Assembly: GCA_964519885.1 (NCBI GenBank)
Contig: CAZFLX010000011.1
Coordinates: 11,120 to 75,119 of the forward strand
DNA from: GCA-002282575 sp964519885
Lineage (GTDB): Bacteria; Pseudomonadota; Gammaproteobacteria; Thiomicrospirales; Thiomicrospiraceae
Direction of reading: 5' to 3'
DNA length: 64,000 bases
The notes below the pieces were generated by a model. That model was given only the letters and a program-made list of their open reading frames with translations. It made no database searches and was not told the DNA's origin. The translations under genes and the position numbers were made by a program. Below, in pieces: positions 24,022 to 32,846 of the stretch; within the stretch, counting starts at the first letter, position 1, and every line of letters begins with the position of its first letter.

Positions 24022-26176
24022 TTTAACTAAGTTTGTGTTGAGGTTTATCGAAGAAGCGCGCGACCATTTACGACGCTTAAATGAAGGTCTGTCGTTGATC
24101 GAACAGGGTAATGAAAGTGCTGAGCAACTGAATGCCTTGTTCCGATCGGCACACACCATTAAAGGCTCGGCTCGTATGCTAAAATTGATGCCCGTGAGCG
24201 ATTTGGCGCATCAGATTGAAGATGTGTTAGCGGCGATGCGAGATGGTCAACTGTCGTGGAATGCTTCTGTTATCGGCTTGCTTTACCAGGGTGTTGATGC
24301 CTTGGCAGCTCTTGTCGATCAGTTGGCCACTCATAAAGACCCCCAACAACTCACATTCAGTCATGCACCTTTGGTTGAATCGCTGAAGCGTTTGTTAACG
24401 GCAGGGTCGCCCAGTGCAGAGGATACGACCAGTAATCAACAGCCTTTGCCTGAACAGTCAGACTCGAATAGTGTGGCGCCAAAGCTGGAGTCGTCAACTG
24501 GCCTGCAAGCATCTATTGATGTAGCGCCGGCGATTACATTGAAAACAGCCGAAACCGTAAGGATTCGCCTGAATAAGTTGGATGAGCTTTTGTCGTTGAT
24601 GAGCGAAATGGTCTCCAGCCATAGCCGCTTGCGTCAGCGATTAGTCGATGTGCATCAACTGGGCATGAGTCAGTCTATGCAAGGAGCTTCACAGTCACTG
24701 CGCAGTTTTCAACAAGCGCTGAAAGACGATGTTCAGTATCAAGAACAGCAAATGACGGAATTGCTGGATAAAGCCCTGCAAATGCGTATGTTGCCTTTAG
24801 GGATGGTGTTTGAGCCTGCTACAAGACTGGTGCGCGAATTGGGTCAGTCTCTGGGTAAGCGTATGACCAGTGTCATTCAAGGCGCAGAGATAGAGTTAGA
24901 TCGACAATTGATTGATCGACTGAGTGATCCCATCGTACATTTAATTCGCAATGCGATTGATCACGGCATTGAATCGCCCGAACAACGTGTTGCCCTGGGT
25001 AAGCCTGAGGTGGGTAAGATCAGTTTATCTGCCAAGCAGGATGGGGGTTGGGTGGTGATCGAAGTAGCCGATGATGGCGCAGGTATTGCCTTGTCATCGG
25101 TGCTAGACAAAGCCATTCGTAAAGGCTTAATTAGCGAGTCGCAAGTAGAAGGGCTTTCGCAAGCCGAGATTATTGATTTTATTTTTATGCCCGGTTTTTC
25201 AACCAGCCCCCTCATTACCGACTTGTCTGGGCGTGGTGTCGGCATGGATGTAGTCAGGTCGATTATTGTTGATGATCTGCATGGCAGTATTGATGTTAAA
25301 ACCCAGTTAAATCAGGGCAGTGTTTTTCAACTGCGTCTGCCGCTATCGCTGGCGGTAATGCGTGTGTTAATGGTAAAAGCCGCCCAACAAATCTGGGGTT
25401 TTGCCGCCCAGTATGTTGTTGAACTATTGCGCATTCCGGCGTCTAGCTTAATGGATATTGCCGAACGCCGCGTGATGATTTTGCGCAACGAGTTTGTGCC
25501 AGTAATGGAGTTGGCTGTTTTATTGGGTTTGCCATCAGCAGATCAACCAACCAGTTTGTTATTATTGGTAGTGCAGTTGAATCACGAAAAGTTGGCGCTG
25601 GTGGTGGATTCACTGATTGATGAGCGTGATTTGGTCATTAAGCCCTTACCCGAACACTTGGCTTTTAATCAGCGCGTTGCCGGCATGGTGGTAACAGGTA
25701 ATAATCAACTGGTTAATGTGCTCCATGCCCCTGCGCTGTTTGCTTTAGCACAAGCCAGTCGAAAATCTCAAACGATAACTGAAGCCCATAATCAGCCGCA
25801 ACAAGCTTCTGCTAAACATTTGCTGGTGGTAGATGATTCCTTAAATACACGCGAAATTGAAAAAGATGTGTTGGAAGCTTATGGTTATCACGTAACGCTG
25901 GCTGAAGATGGTGTCGATGCCTTAAATAAAGCCAAGTTGACGGAATTTGATGCGGTATTAACCGATGTGGAGATGCCTAATATGGACGGATTCACCTTAA
26001 CAGCTCAGTTGCGCCAAGACGAACGTTATCGTCACAAACCGATTATGATCATTACCTCGCGTGAGAAAGAAGCCGACAAGCGCAGGGGCATGCAAGTAGG
26101 CGCTGATGCTTACATTGTTAAAGGCGATTTTGATCAAAGCAACCTGATTAACACCCTACAGGCCCTGTTAGCCTAA
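24011..26176 (+). CDS. cheA: Hybrid chemotaxis histidine kinase CheA-REC (WspE role)
   Basis: A 721-residue hybrid kinase. P1/Hpt has His48 in RSAHTIKGSARML. A Q/S-rich linker of some 65 residues follows with no recognisable P2. Next are P3 dimerisation (RIRLNKLDELLSLMSEMV), the ATPase with LIRNAIDHGIE, VADDGAGIA and GRGVGMDVV, a CheW-like P5 domain, and a C-terminal receiver (about 600-721) with Asp652 in VLTDVEMPNMDG. CheA-REC without P2 is the WspE/FrzE plan. ATG 24011 (MAIDLTKFVLRF) is chosen; an in-frame upstream ATG at 23861 would overlap cheR by 160 nt and adds unrelated sequence. Confidence 0.95.
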   Translation: MAIDLTKFVLRFIEEARDHLRRLNEGLSLIEQGNESAEQLNALFRSAHTIKGSARMLKLMPVSDLAHQIEDVLAAMRDGQLSWNASVIGLLYQGVDALAALVDQLATHKDPQQLTFSHAPLVESLKRLLTAGSPSAEDTTSNQQPLPEQSDSNSVAPKLESSTGLQASIDVAPAITLKTAETVRIRLNKLDELLSLMSEMVSSHSRLRQRLVDVHQLGMSQSMQGASQSLRSFQQALKDDVQYQEQQMTELLDKALQMRMLPLGMVFEPATRLVRELGQSLGKRMTSVIQGAEIELDRQLIDRLSDPIVHLIRNAIDHGIESPEQRVALGKPEVGKISLSAKQDGGWVVIEVADDGAGIALSSVLDKAIRKGLISESQVEGLSQAEIIDFIFMPGFSTSPLITDLSGRGVGMDVVRSIIVDDLHGSIDVKTQLNQGSVFQLRLPLSLAVMRVLMVKAAQQIWGFAAQYVVELLRIPASSLMDIAERRVMILRNEFVPVMELAVLLGLPSADQPTSLLLLVVQLNHEKLALVVDSLIDERDLVIKPLPEHLAFNQRVAGMVVTGNNQLVNVLHAPALFALAQASRKSQTITEAHNQPQQASAKHLLVVDDSLNTREIEKDVLEAYGYHVTLAEDGVDALNKAKLTEFDAVLTDVEMPNMDGFTLTAQLRQDERYRHKPIMIITSREKEADKRRGMQVGADAYIVKGDFDQSNLINTLQALLA

Positions 26177-26200
26177 GTTAGCCCACGAATAGGAAAAACA

Positions 26201-26569
26201 ATGCAAATTTTAGTGGTAGATGATGACGCCTTCGCTGCAGAAATGATTCAAGCAACGCTTGAAGCCTTCGATTATCAAGTCAGTTTGGCTGAAAACGCAC
26301 TAGATGCGATGGAGCAATGCCAAGCGAATGAACAGATTAAATTGATCATTAGTGACATGAATATGCCTATGGTATCAGGTATCGAGTTATATCAAATGCT
26401 CAAAGCCCAAGGCAGTCAGTTACCCTTTATTTTACTCACGGGGGATGATCCAGAGCCCTTACATCAGCAAGAACCAGGACTAAGCGCTTGCGTGCTAAAA
26501 GATTACAACTTAGATGAACACTTACCAGCAGTGATCAGTCGTGTTTTGCGTACCTCACAAGGGGATTAA
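26201..26569 (+). CDS. Stand-alone receiver-domain response regulator
   Basis: A 122-residue single-domain receiver: ILVVDDDAF for the acidic pocket, the phosphoacceptor Asp in LIISDMNMPMVSG, and FILLTGDDPEP with the conserved Thr. The C-terminal Lys is in CVLKDYNL rather than the usual KP. It lies between cheA and the diguanylate cyclase with gaps of 24 and 2 nt. Canonical Wsp operons do not contain such a gene. It may be a phosphate sink for CheA or a second output; a flagellar CheY role is less likely given the surrounding c-di-GMP genes. Confidence 0.9.
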   Translation: MQILVVDDDAFAAEMIQATLEAFDYQVSLAENALDAMEQCQANEQIKLIISDMNMPMVSGIELYQMLKAQGSQLPFILLTGDDPEPLHQQEPGLSACVLKDYNLDEHLPAVISRVLRTSQGD

Positions 26570-26571
26570 TC

Positions 26572-28287
26572 ATGCCAATGAATGACGATAAATACATTAA
26601 GTTGGCTAAGGCTAAAGAAAAAATCGCACGCCTTCGTCAGCGTTTTATTGAGCAGTTACCGGCTCGATTAATTGAAGGCAAGGCGGCACTCAGGTTGTTG
26701 GCCGAGTCACATAACGAGCAAACGGTTGCCAATATTCATCGATTTTTTCACAGTATCAAAGGTACTAGCCGTTCTTTTGGTTTTGAAAATCTTTCAGACG
26801 CGATTCTGGCCGGTGATGATATTGCCAATCGATTGCTTACCCATCAGGGTGAGTTGCCCAGCGATTGGATGCAAGTGTTAACAGAAAGCCTAAAATCCCT
26901 TGCAGTGGAAATCAATAAACTCACCACTCAAGAGTTAATTCAACATGATGCCATGTCTAACCTGCCTTATTTTGGGCAAGATAGCGCTTCGTCGCAAACC
27001 CAGTTAGAGGCCCATAAAACACTTTATTTGTGTGACGATGATGAGTTGGCAACGGAACAACTGGCAACCCAATTGGGCTTTTTTGGCTATGAGTGTTCTA
27101 CTTTCTACCAAACAGAGCAGTTAAAACAAGCGATCTTAACCCAAGCACCCAATGTCATTATCATGGACATTAATTTTCCAGAAGGGCGAAATGCGGGCTT
27201 GGAACTGTTAGAAGACCTGTTCAAGCAACTGCACACCGAAATTCCCACCATTTTCCTGTCGGCACGAGAGGATTTTTCAGCCCGATTACGTTCCGTGCAA
27301 GTGGGTGGTTCGGCCTATTTTCAAAAGCCAGCACGTGTGTTAGATATTGTGGCGATGCTGGATAGTCTTACTACCCCCAAAGCGCCAGAACCCTACCGGG
27401 TTATCGTGGTGGACGATGAGCCTGAAATCGCCAGTTATCATGCCATTATTTTAGAGCAATCTGGCATGGTTACCGAGCAGATAAGTGATCCTGAGCAGTT
27501 GCTTGCGCGTCTTGCGAGTTTTCGTCCCGATTTGATCTTGATGGATATGTATATGCCAAGCTGTACTGGCAGAGATTTGGCCAAAATGATCCGTCAAATT
27601 CCAGAGTATGTGAGTTTGCCGATTGTTTTCTTATCCAGTGAAACCGATCGACAGCGTCAATTTTCAGCCATGAGCGTTGGCGCTGAGGGTTTTTTGACCA
27701 AACCCGTGGTGCCAGAGTATTTGGTGGCAGCCGTTGCTATTCGGGCTGAACGTATGCGCATTTTGCGTATGCTCATGGCCAAAGATAGTCTAACGGGCTT
27801 GTACAATCACACCACCACCACGGCCTTTATTGGTAATGAATTAAACAATGCGATTCACCAATCGACCAATTTATGTTTGGTCATGATTGATATTGATCAC
27901 TTTAAGCTGGTTAATGATGAACATGGTCACCCGATCGGGGATCAGGTGTTATTGGCTATGTCGCGGGTATTGCAACAACGTCTTCGTCATTCGGATATTG
28001 TTGGTCGTTATGGCGGAGAAGAGTTTGCGATTGTCATGCCCAGAACGGAAGAGTCTCAGGCAATGCAGTTGATTGATTTATTGCGTCAAGACTTTGCCAA
28101 AATCATTTTTAATAGCCCGCAAGGCGATTTTACCTGTAGTTTTAGTGCCGGAGTGGCCAGTTATCCTAGACATACGACCATTGAATCCCTTCGCGCAGCT
28201 TCGGATCAAGCCTTGTATCGTGCCAAGCGTCAAGGTCGCAATCAAACTGTTGGCGAGCTCATGTCGGTCGATTGGAGTCGCTCATGA
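26572..28287 (+). CDS. Hpt-REC-REC-GGDEF diguanylate cyclase (WspR role)
   Basis: A 571-residue output protein expected to make c-di-GMP. An N-terminal Hpt-like helical domain carries His60 in HRFFHSIKGTSRSF. Receiver 1 has Asp199 (VIIMDINFPEG), receiver 2 has Asp325 (LILMDMYMPSCTG), and the GGDEF domain (about 400-565) has the intact catalytic motif GGEEF at 481-485. An RxxD product-inhibition site (R472-D475) stands exactly five residues before it, so feedback inhibition is likely. WspR of Pseudomonas has one receiver and no Hpt; this architecture adds two phosphorelay modules. It starts 2 nt after the receiver gene, and its stop overlaps cheW. Confidence 0.93.
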   Translation: MPMNDDKYIKLAKAKEKIARLRQRFIEQLPARLIEGKAALRLLAESHNEQTVANIHRFFHSIKGTSRSFGFENLSDAILAGDDIANRLLTHQGELPSDWMQVLTESLKSLAVEINKLTTQELIQHDAMSNLPYFGQDSASSQTQLEAHKTLYLCDDDELATEQLATQLGFFGYECSTFYQTEQLKQAILTQAPNVIIMDINFPEGRNAGLELLEDLFKQLHTEIPTIFLSAREDFSARLRSVQVGGSAYFQKPARVLDIVAMLDSLTTPKAPEPYRVIVVDDEPEIASYHAIILEQSGMVTEQISDPEQLLARLASFRPDLILMDMYMPSCTGRDLAKMIRQIPEYVSLPIVFLSSETDRQRQFSAMSVGAEGFLTKPVVPEYLVAAVAIRAERMRILRMLMAKDSLTGLYNHTTTTAFIGNELNNAIHQSTNLCLVMIDIDHFKLVNDEHGHPIGDQVLLAMSRVLQQRLRHSDIVGRYGGEEFAIVMPRTEESQAMQLIDLLRQDFAKIIFNSPQGDFTCSFSAGVASYPRHTTIESLRAASDQALYRAKRQGRNQTVGELMSVDWSRS

Positions 28288-28799
28288 GTGATGCGTTACT
28301 GACCCAGTTGTTGGCGCAACGACGAGAAATGAATCAAGAGGTAGTCGATGTCGATGAACCAATTCAGCAACTGTTGATTATTGGCATTGGCGAACAAAAA
28401 TTCGCCATTTTTGGTCACTATCTGCGTGAAATTCTCTCTGATCCTGACGTTTGCTGGGTACCAGGTTGTCCCGACTCTATCGAAGGTGTCATAAACCTAC
28501 GCGGACGCATTGAGTCAGTGATCCGTCTTCATGAGCGTTTACGCACCGGAATGCCTAGCACAGAACTGAGCGCTGGGTTTGTGTTGATCGCTGAAACAGA
28601 AGAGATCAGAACTGGTATTCGTATCGAAGCCTTGATTGATATGATCGAAATCAGTGAAAGCGAACTGCAACCACCGCCTTCAAGCCTACCCATTCACTTG
28701 CAACCTTATGTCAGCCATGTCATGACCTACCAACAACAACCATTAGCGGTGTTGAATATTCAGCGGTTGCTAGCCGATTATGCGAAGGAATTGGCATGA
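28284..28799 (+). CDS. cheW: CheW-like coupling protein 1
   Basis: A 171-residue coupling protein linking the receptor to CheA. After a polar N-terminus of about 30 residues come the CheW strands LLIIGIGEQKFAIFGHYLRE, the signature IEGVINLRGRIESVIRLHERL and the closing VMTYQQQPLAVLNIQRLL. ATG 28284 overlaps the cyclase stop (ATGA) and is preferred to an in-frame ATG at 28272. It should fill the WspB or WspD position. Confidence 0.93.
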   Translation: MSDALLTQLLAQRREMNQEVVDVDEPIQQLLIIGIGEQKFAIFGHYLREILSDPDVCWVPGCPDSIEGVINLRGRIESVIRLHERLRTGMPSTELSAGFVLIAETEEIRTGIRIEALIDMIEISESELQPPPSSLPIHLQPYVSHVMTYQQQPLAVLNIQRLLADYAKELA

Positions 28800-29185
28800 T
28801 ACCCGCATCAGTGAAGGATCAGCTGGATTGTGTGCTGATTGATTTTGCTGGCGTGACAGTGGCTCTGTTGGCTCATCAAGTTTTGTCACTCCAAGGTTTC
28901 TCGGAAGTGGATCAGACAACACCTAAATTATCGTCATGGCTAGGTTTGCCTGAGCAAGAGGAAACAACGTCAAGCTTATTGCGCGCGCTTGGAGCCAATC
29001 AAGCGCTTTTAACCTGGCAGACACCTTCGGATGTTGAATTGGTTTCTCTACCTATCGAGTCTATTTACCCATTGCCCAGTTTACTGGTTCAAGCTTGTCG
29101 ATTGCCCGGCATTGCAGCGCTGGCCTGGCAAGAAAAGCGACTGATTTTCTTGATAGACTTATCGGCGCAAACTCAAGTTGCCTGA
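28796..29185 (+). CDS. Degenerate CheW-like coupling protein 2
   Basis: A 129-residue protein beginning inside the stop of cheW (ATGA). The strand pattern and ending (GIAALAWQEKRLIFLIDLS) resemble the last part of a CheW domain, and the first strands (CVLIDFAGVTVALLAHQVLS) its beginning. The hallmark N-L-R-G loop is missing. It is short and divergent, so the assignment leans on operon position: Wsp and Frz systems carry two CheW proteins. It ends the operon. Confidence 0.65.
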   Translation: MIPASVKDQLDCVLIDFAGVTVALLAHQVLSLQGFSEVDQTTPKLSSWLGLPEQEETTSSLLRALGANQALLTWQTPSDVELVSLPIESIYPLPSLLVQACRLPGIAALAWQEKRLIFLIDLSAQTQVA

Positions 29186-29193
29186 AGAATCTG

Positions 29194-29202
29194 TGATACA
29201 AT
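29194..29202 (+). promoter_or_regulatory. Extended -10 promoter of rimO
   Basis: TGATACAAT (extended -10, TGnTAnnnT) lies 33 nt before the rimO ATG. It is identical to the element at 10876. No clear -35. Confidence 0.5.
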
Positions 29203-29235
29203 TTCACTAATTTAATTTTAATTTGATGAAGTGAT

Positions 29236-30558
29236 ATGGCCTCGACCCACGCACCGAAAATTGGTTTTGTTAGCCTCGGCTGCCCTAAAGCCCTAGTAGA
29301 TTCTGAACGCATTTTGACGCAGTTGCGTAGTGAAGGCTATGAAATTTCTCCTGACTATTCGGGTTCAGATTTGGTGGTGGTGAATACCTGCGGTTTTATT
29401 GACTCTGCGGTCGCCGAATCACTCGATACCATTGGTGAAGCGCTGAATGAAAATGGCAAAGTGATTGTTACCGGCTGTTTAGGTGCGCGTCCTGAAGTGA
29501 TTATGGCAGAACATCCGCAAGTACTGGCCATTTCTGGCGCAGCAGCTTACGAGCAGGTGATGAATCATGTGCATACCCATGTGCCCAAACCTCACGACCC
29601 TTTCCTCGACTTGTTACCGAATACCGGCGTTAAACTCACGCCTAAGCATTATGCCTACTTAAAAATTTCTGAAGGCTGTAACCACCGCTGTACCTTCTGT
29701 ATTATTCCCAGTATGCGCGGCGATTTAGTCTCTCGCCCAATTGGCGATGTGATGACCGAAGCGAAAAATCTAGCGAATGCGGGGGTGAAAGAGTTACTCG
29801 TGGTCTCGCAAGATACCAGTGCTTATGGCGTTGATACCAAATACAAATTAGATTTTTGGGAAGGTCGTCCACTCAAAACCAATATGTACGACATGGCCAG
29901 CGCCTTGGGTGATCTTGGTATTTGGGTGCGTATGCACTATGTTTATCCTTATCCGAATGTCGATGACATCATCCCGTTAATGGCGCAAGGCAAAGTTTTG
30001 CCTTATTTAGATATTCCTTTCCAACACGCCAGCCCACGCATTTTGAAAATGATGAAGCGTCCTGGTGATGTGAATCGCTTGCTCGACCGCATTAAGAAAT
30101 GGCGCGATATTTGCCCTGATTTGACCATTCGCAGCACCTTCATTGTTGGCTTCCCAGGTGAAACCGATGAAGATTTTGAGTTGCTAATGGATTTCTTAGA
30201 TAAAGCCGAATTGGATCGTGTTGGTTGTTTCCCTTACTCACCCGTAGAGGGTGCAGTGGCTAATGACTTAGCACCACCCGTACCAGACGAGGTTAAGCAA
30301 GAGCGTTGGGAAGAGTTGATGGCGCTGCAAATGGACATTTCGGAAGAGAAGATGAAAGCCAAAATTGGCTCACGCATGACGGTATTGGTAGACACCATTG
30401 GTGAGCAGGGCGCGATTGCTCGTTCGGCTGCTGATGCTCCAGAAATTGATGGCACGGTCATTATCAAAAATGGCGCTCATTTGCCCGTTGGTGAGTTTGT
30501 CGAAGTTGATATTGTCGATGCCGATACTTACGATTTATTTGCTAAAGTGGTGAGCTAG
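29236..30558 (+). CDS. rimO: Ribosomal protein S12 methylthiotransferase
   Basis: A 440-residue radical-SAM enzyme that methylthiolates the conserved Asp of ribosomal protein S12. The N-terminal UPF0004 domain has GCPKALVDSERIL, VVNTCGFID and VTGCLGARPEVI, which supply the Cys ligands of the first cluster. The radical-SAM cluster motif is GCNHRCTFCIIPSMRG. The C-terminal TRAM domain is at about 375-440. GCPKALVDSE is characteristic of RimO rather than MiaB. The gene converges on the hisF side with no clear terminator. Confidence 0.97.
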   Translation: MASTHAPKIGFVSLGCPKALVDSERILTQLRSEGYEISPDYSGSDLVVVNTCGFIDSAVAESLDTIGEALNENGKVIVTGCLGARPEVIMAEHPQVLAISGAAAYEQVMNHVHTHVPKPHDPFLDLLPNTGVKLTPKHYAYLKISEGCNHRCTFCIIPSMRGDLVSRPIGDVMTEAKNLANAGVKELLVVSQDTSAYGVDTKYKLDFWEGRPLKTNMYDMASALGDLGIWVRMHYVYPYPNVDDIIPLMAQGKVLPYLDIPFQHASPRILKMMKRPGDVNRLLDRIKKWRDICPDLTIRSTFIVGFPGETDEDFELLMDFLDKAELDRVGCFPYSPVEGAVANDLAPPVPDEVKQERWEELMALQMDISEEKMKAKIGSRMTVLVDTIGEQGAIARSAADAPEIDGTVIIKNGAHLPVGEFVEVDIVDADTYDLFAKVVS

Positions 30559-30572
30559 GTTTTTTCAGAGCG

Positions 30573-30662
30573 CTAGTCTTGTCTGGCATCATGCCGGGCA
30601 AGATACACCAACACAGCCATTGTTGCAGCAACCAGAAGCAGCGCTAAGATTTCTGTCATCAT
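30573..30662 (-). CDS. Possible 29-residue membrane peptide downstream of hisF
   Basis: A short frame starting MMTEILALLLVAATMAVLV and ending ARHDARQD. It is one hydrophobic helix with a charged tail, in keeping with small bacterial membrane proteins. AAGGA lies about 6 nt upstream of the first ATG, and the preceding in-frame codon is TGA, so translation would begin here. It sits 31 nt after hisF on the same strand and could be cotranscribed. Coding status is unproven, and I recognise no family. Confidence 0.45.
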   Translation of the reverse strand: MMTEILALLLVAATMAVLVYLARHDARQD

Positions 30663-30693
30663 TCATCTTCCTTTTCAAGTTCAGAGAGCTTAA

Positions 30694-31452
30694 TTAAAGT
30701 CTAACCTCAATGCCCTGAGCCTGCATGTGCTGTTTAGCCTGTTGTACCGTATATTCACCAAAGTGGAAAATACTGGCCGCTAATACCGCTTCAGCGCCGC
30801 CTTGGGTAATACCATCCGCCAAGTCTTGTAAATTGCCAACTCCACCCGAGGCAATGACCGGAATTGAAACCGCATCCGACACAGCGCGAGTTAAAGCCAA
30901 ATCGTAGCCTTTTTTGGTGCCGTCACCATCCATACTGGTGAGTAAAATTTCACCTGCACCAAAGGCCTGCATTTTTTTCGCCCATTCAACGACATCAATG
31001 CCAGTGGCTTTACGACCCCCATGGGTAAAGATTTCCCAATGGTCATCGACACGTTTGGCATCAATGGCAACCACAATGCACTGAGAACCAAAATGGTCAC
31101 TGGCTTCTTGCACAAATTCGGGACGGAAAACGGCAGCGCTGTTAATCGACACCTTATCCGCACCAGCGTTGAGCATTTTACGAATGTCGTCTAAGGTACG
31201 AATACCACCACCAACCGTCAGTGGAATAAACACTTCACTGGCGACTTGCTCCACCACATGCACCAAGGTTTCACGATCATCACTGGTAGCGGTAATATCT
31301 AGAAAGGTGATCTCGTCCGCGCCTTGCTGGTTGTAACGACGCGCAACTTCAACTGGGTCGCCCGCATCGCGAATACCGACAAAATTAACGCCTTTAACCA
31401 CGCGCCCGTTATCGACATCTAAACAGGGAATAATGCGCTTTGCCAGTGCCAT
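30694..31452 (-). CDS. hisF: Imidazole glycerol phosphate synthase, cyclase subunit
   Basis: A 252-residue TIM barrel that uses ammonia from HisH to form IGP and AICAR from PRFAR. MALAKRIIPCLDVDNGRVVKGVNF at the start includes the catalytic Asp (CLDV). The second phosphate site and catalytic Asp are represented by LLTSMDGDGTKKGYD, with GGGIRTLDDI and IASGGVGNLQDL as phosphate-binding loops. Its start shares one base with the hisA stop (TAATG). It is the last recognised gene of hisBHAF. Confidence 0.98.
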   Translation of the reverse strand: MALAKRIIPCLDVDNGRVVKGVNFVGIRDAGDPVEVARRYNQQGADEITFLDITATSDDRETLVHVVEQVASEVFIPLTVGGGIRTLDDIRKMLNAGADKVSINSAAVFRPEFVQEASDHFGSQCIVVAIDAKRVDDHWEIFTHGGRKATGIDVVEWAKKMQAFGAGEILLTSMDGDGTKKGYDLALTRAVSDAVSIPVIASGGVGNLQDLADGITQGGAEAVLAASIFHFGEYTVQQAKQHMQAQGIEVRL

Positions 31453-32195
31453 TAGTTACGCCCCATCAATTCATCGGCTAAACGCTGACCTTGCGCAAAG
31501 TCCAAGCTGCCTTCATAAATCGCTCGTCCGGTAATCGCGCCTGAAATACCGCTACTGGCAACGGCACATAAGCCACGAATATCATCTAAATTCGTGATGC
31601 CGCCCGAAGCAATAATCGGAATATTCACTGCTTCCGCCAAAGCTTGAGTGGCCTCGACATTGACCCCTTGCATCATACCGTCACGACCGATATCGGTGTA
31701 AATGATTTCATTCACGCCATCGTTTTCGAAACGCTTCGCCAAGTCGATGACATGATGCTCAGTGATTTCTGCCCAGCCATTGATGGCGACCATGCCGTCT
31801 TGTGCATCCAAGCCAACAATGATTTTGCCAGGGAACTTAGCGCAAGCAGCAGCAACGAACTCAGGCTCTTTCGCCGCTTTTGTACCGATAATGACATAAC
31901 TCACACCAGCATCTAAATAACGCTGAATGGTTTCAAAATCGCGGATACCACCACCAATTTGTACGGGCAGATTCGGGAAGGCTTTGGTCACTTCTAATAC
32001 TGCTTTAGCATTGACTGGTTCGCCAGCAAAGGCGCCGTTCAAATCAACCATGTGTAAACGGCGACAACCCGCATTAACCCAGCGTGTTGCTGTGTCTAAC
32101 ACATTACTAGAAAAAACGTCGGCATCTTCCATGCGACCTTGTTTTAAACGAACACATTGACCGTCTTTCAGGTCGATAGCAGGAATGAGTAGCAT
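31452..32195 (-). CDS. hisA: ProFAR isomerase
   Basis: A 247-residue TIM barrel isomerising ProFAR to PRFAR. MLLIPAIDLKDGQCVRLKQG has the catalytic Asp8, and IYTDIGRDGMMQGVN the second catalytic Asp. Phosphate loops are QIGGGIRDFETI and IASGGITNLDDI. It starts 3 nt after the hisH stop. Confidence 0.98.
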   Translation of the reverse strand: MLLIPAIDLKDGQCVRLKQGRMEDADVFSSNVLDTATRWVNAGCRRLHMVDLNGAFAGEPVNAKAVLEVTKAFPNLPVQIGGGIRDFETIQRYLDAGVSYVIIGTKAAKEPEFVAAACAKFPGKIIVGLDAQDGMVAINGWAEITEHHVIDLAKRFENDGVNEIIYTDIGRDGMMQGVNVEATQALAEAVNIPIIASGGITNLDDIRGLCAVASSGISGAITGRAIYEGSLDFAQGQRLADELMGRN

Positions 32196-32198
32196 GTT

Positions 32199-32846
32199 TT
32201 ATTCTCCGTTCCACGCACAGAAGTTGCGTAATAATTGTAGGCCAGCATCGGCACTTTTTTCGGGATGAGCTTGAATAGCGAACAGCTTACCTTGAGCAAT
32301 CGCCGAGGTGTAATGCAGACCAAAGTCAGTTGTGCCAGCGGTTAGCTTGTCGTTGCTAGGGCGAACAAAGTAACTGTGTACAAAGTAAAAACGACTCTGA
32401 TCTTCGATGCCTTGCCACAGCGGATGTGCTTGCGTATGTCCAATCTGATTCCAGCCCATTTGCGGGATTTTATGCGCAGGATTCCAGTTAGGTTGGTCGG
32501 CAAAAGCCAAAACGTCGCCCTTAAACACATTCAGGCAGTCGACCCCTTCGTTTTCTGCCGAATGCGACATCAGCACTTGCATGCCCATGCAAATGCCCAA
32601 AAAGGGTTTTTGTTGAGCGGCTCCAAGCACCGACTCACGTAAGCCTTCAATGCCGTTCAGTGCTTTCATACAGGCTTTGGCTGCGCCTTGTCCTGGAAAA
32701 ACCACCGCATCAGCATTGGCGATTTGGGTCGGGTTTTCACTTACACTGATTCGTGTGTTGGTTGGTGCAACATGCATTAAGGCTTGTTTGACCGAACGCA
32801 AGTTGCCCATGCCATAATCAACGACAACAATTTCACGTAGCGACAT
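32199..32846 (-). CDS. hisH: Imidazole glycerol phosphate synthase, glutaminase subunit
   Basis: A 215-residue class I glutamine amidotransferase supplying ammonia to HisF. VVDYGMGNLRSVKQAL forms the N-terminus. The nucleophile Cys is in FLGICMGMQVLM, and the His and Glu of the triad are in FAIQAHPEKSADAG. It directly abuts hisB (no gap), giving a compact hisB-hisH-hisA-hisF unit. The other his genes are not in this window. Confidence 0.98.
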   Translation of the reverse strand: MSLREIVVVDYGMGNLRSVKQALMHVAPTNTRISVSENPTQIANADAVVFPGQGAAKACMKALNGIEGLRESVLGAAQQKPFLGICMGMQVLMSHSAENEGVDCLNVFKGDVLAFADQPNWNPAHKIPQMGWNQIGHTQAHPLWQGIEDQSRFYFVHSYFVRPSNDKLTAGTTDFGLHYTSAIAQGKLFAIQAHPEKSADAGLQLLRNFCAWNGE

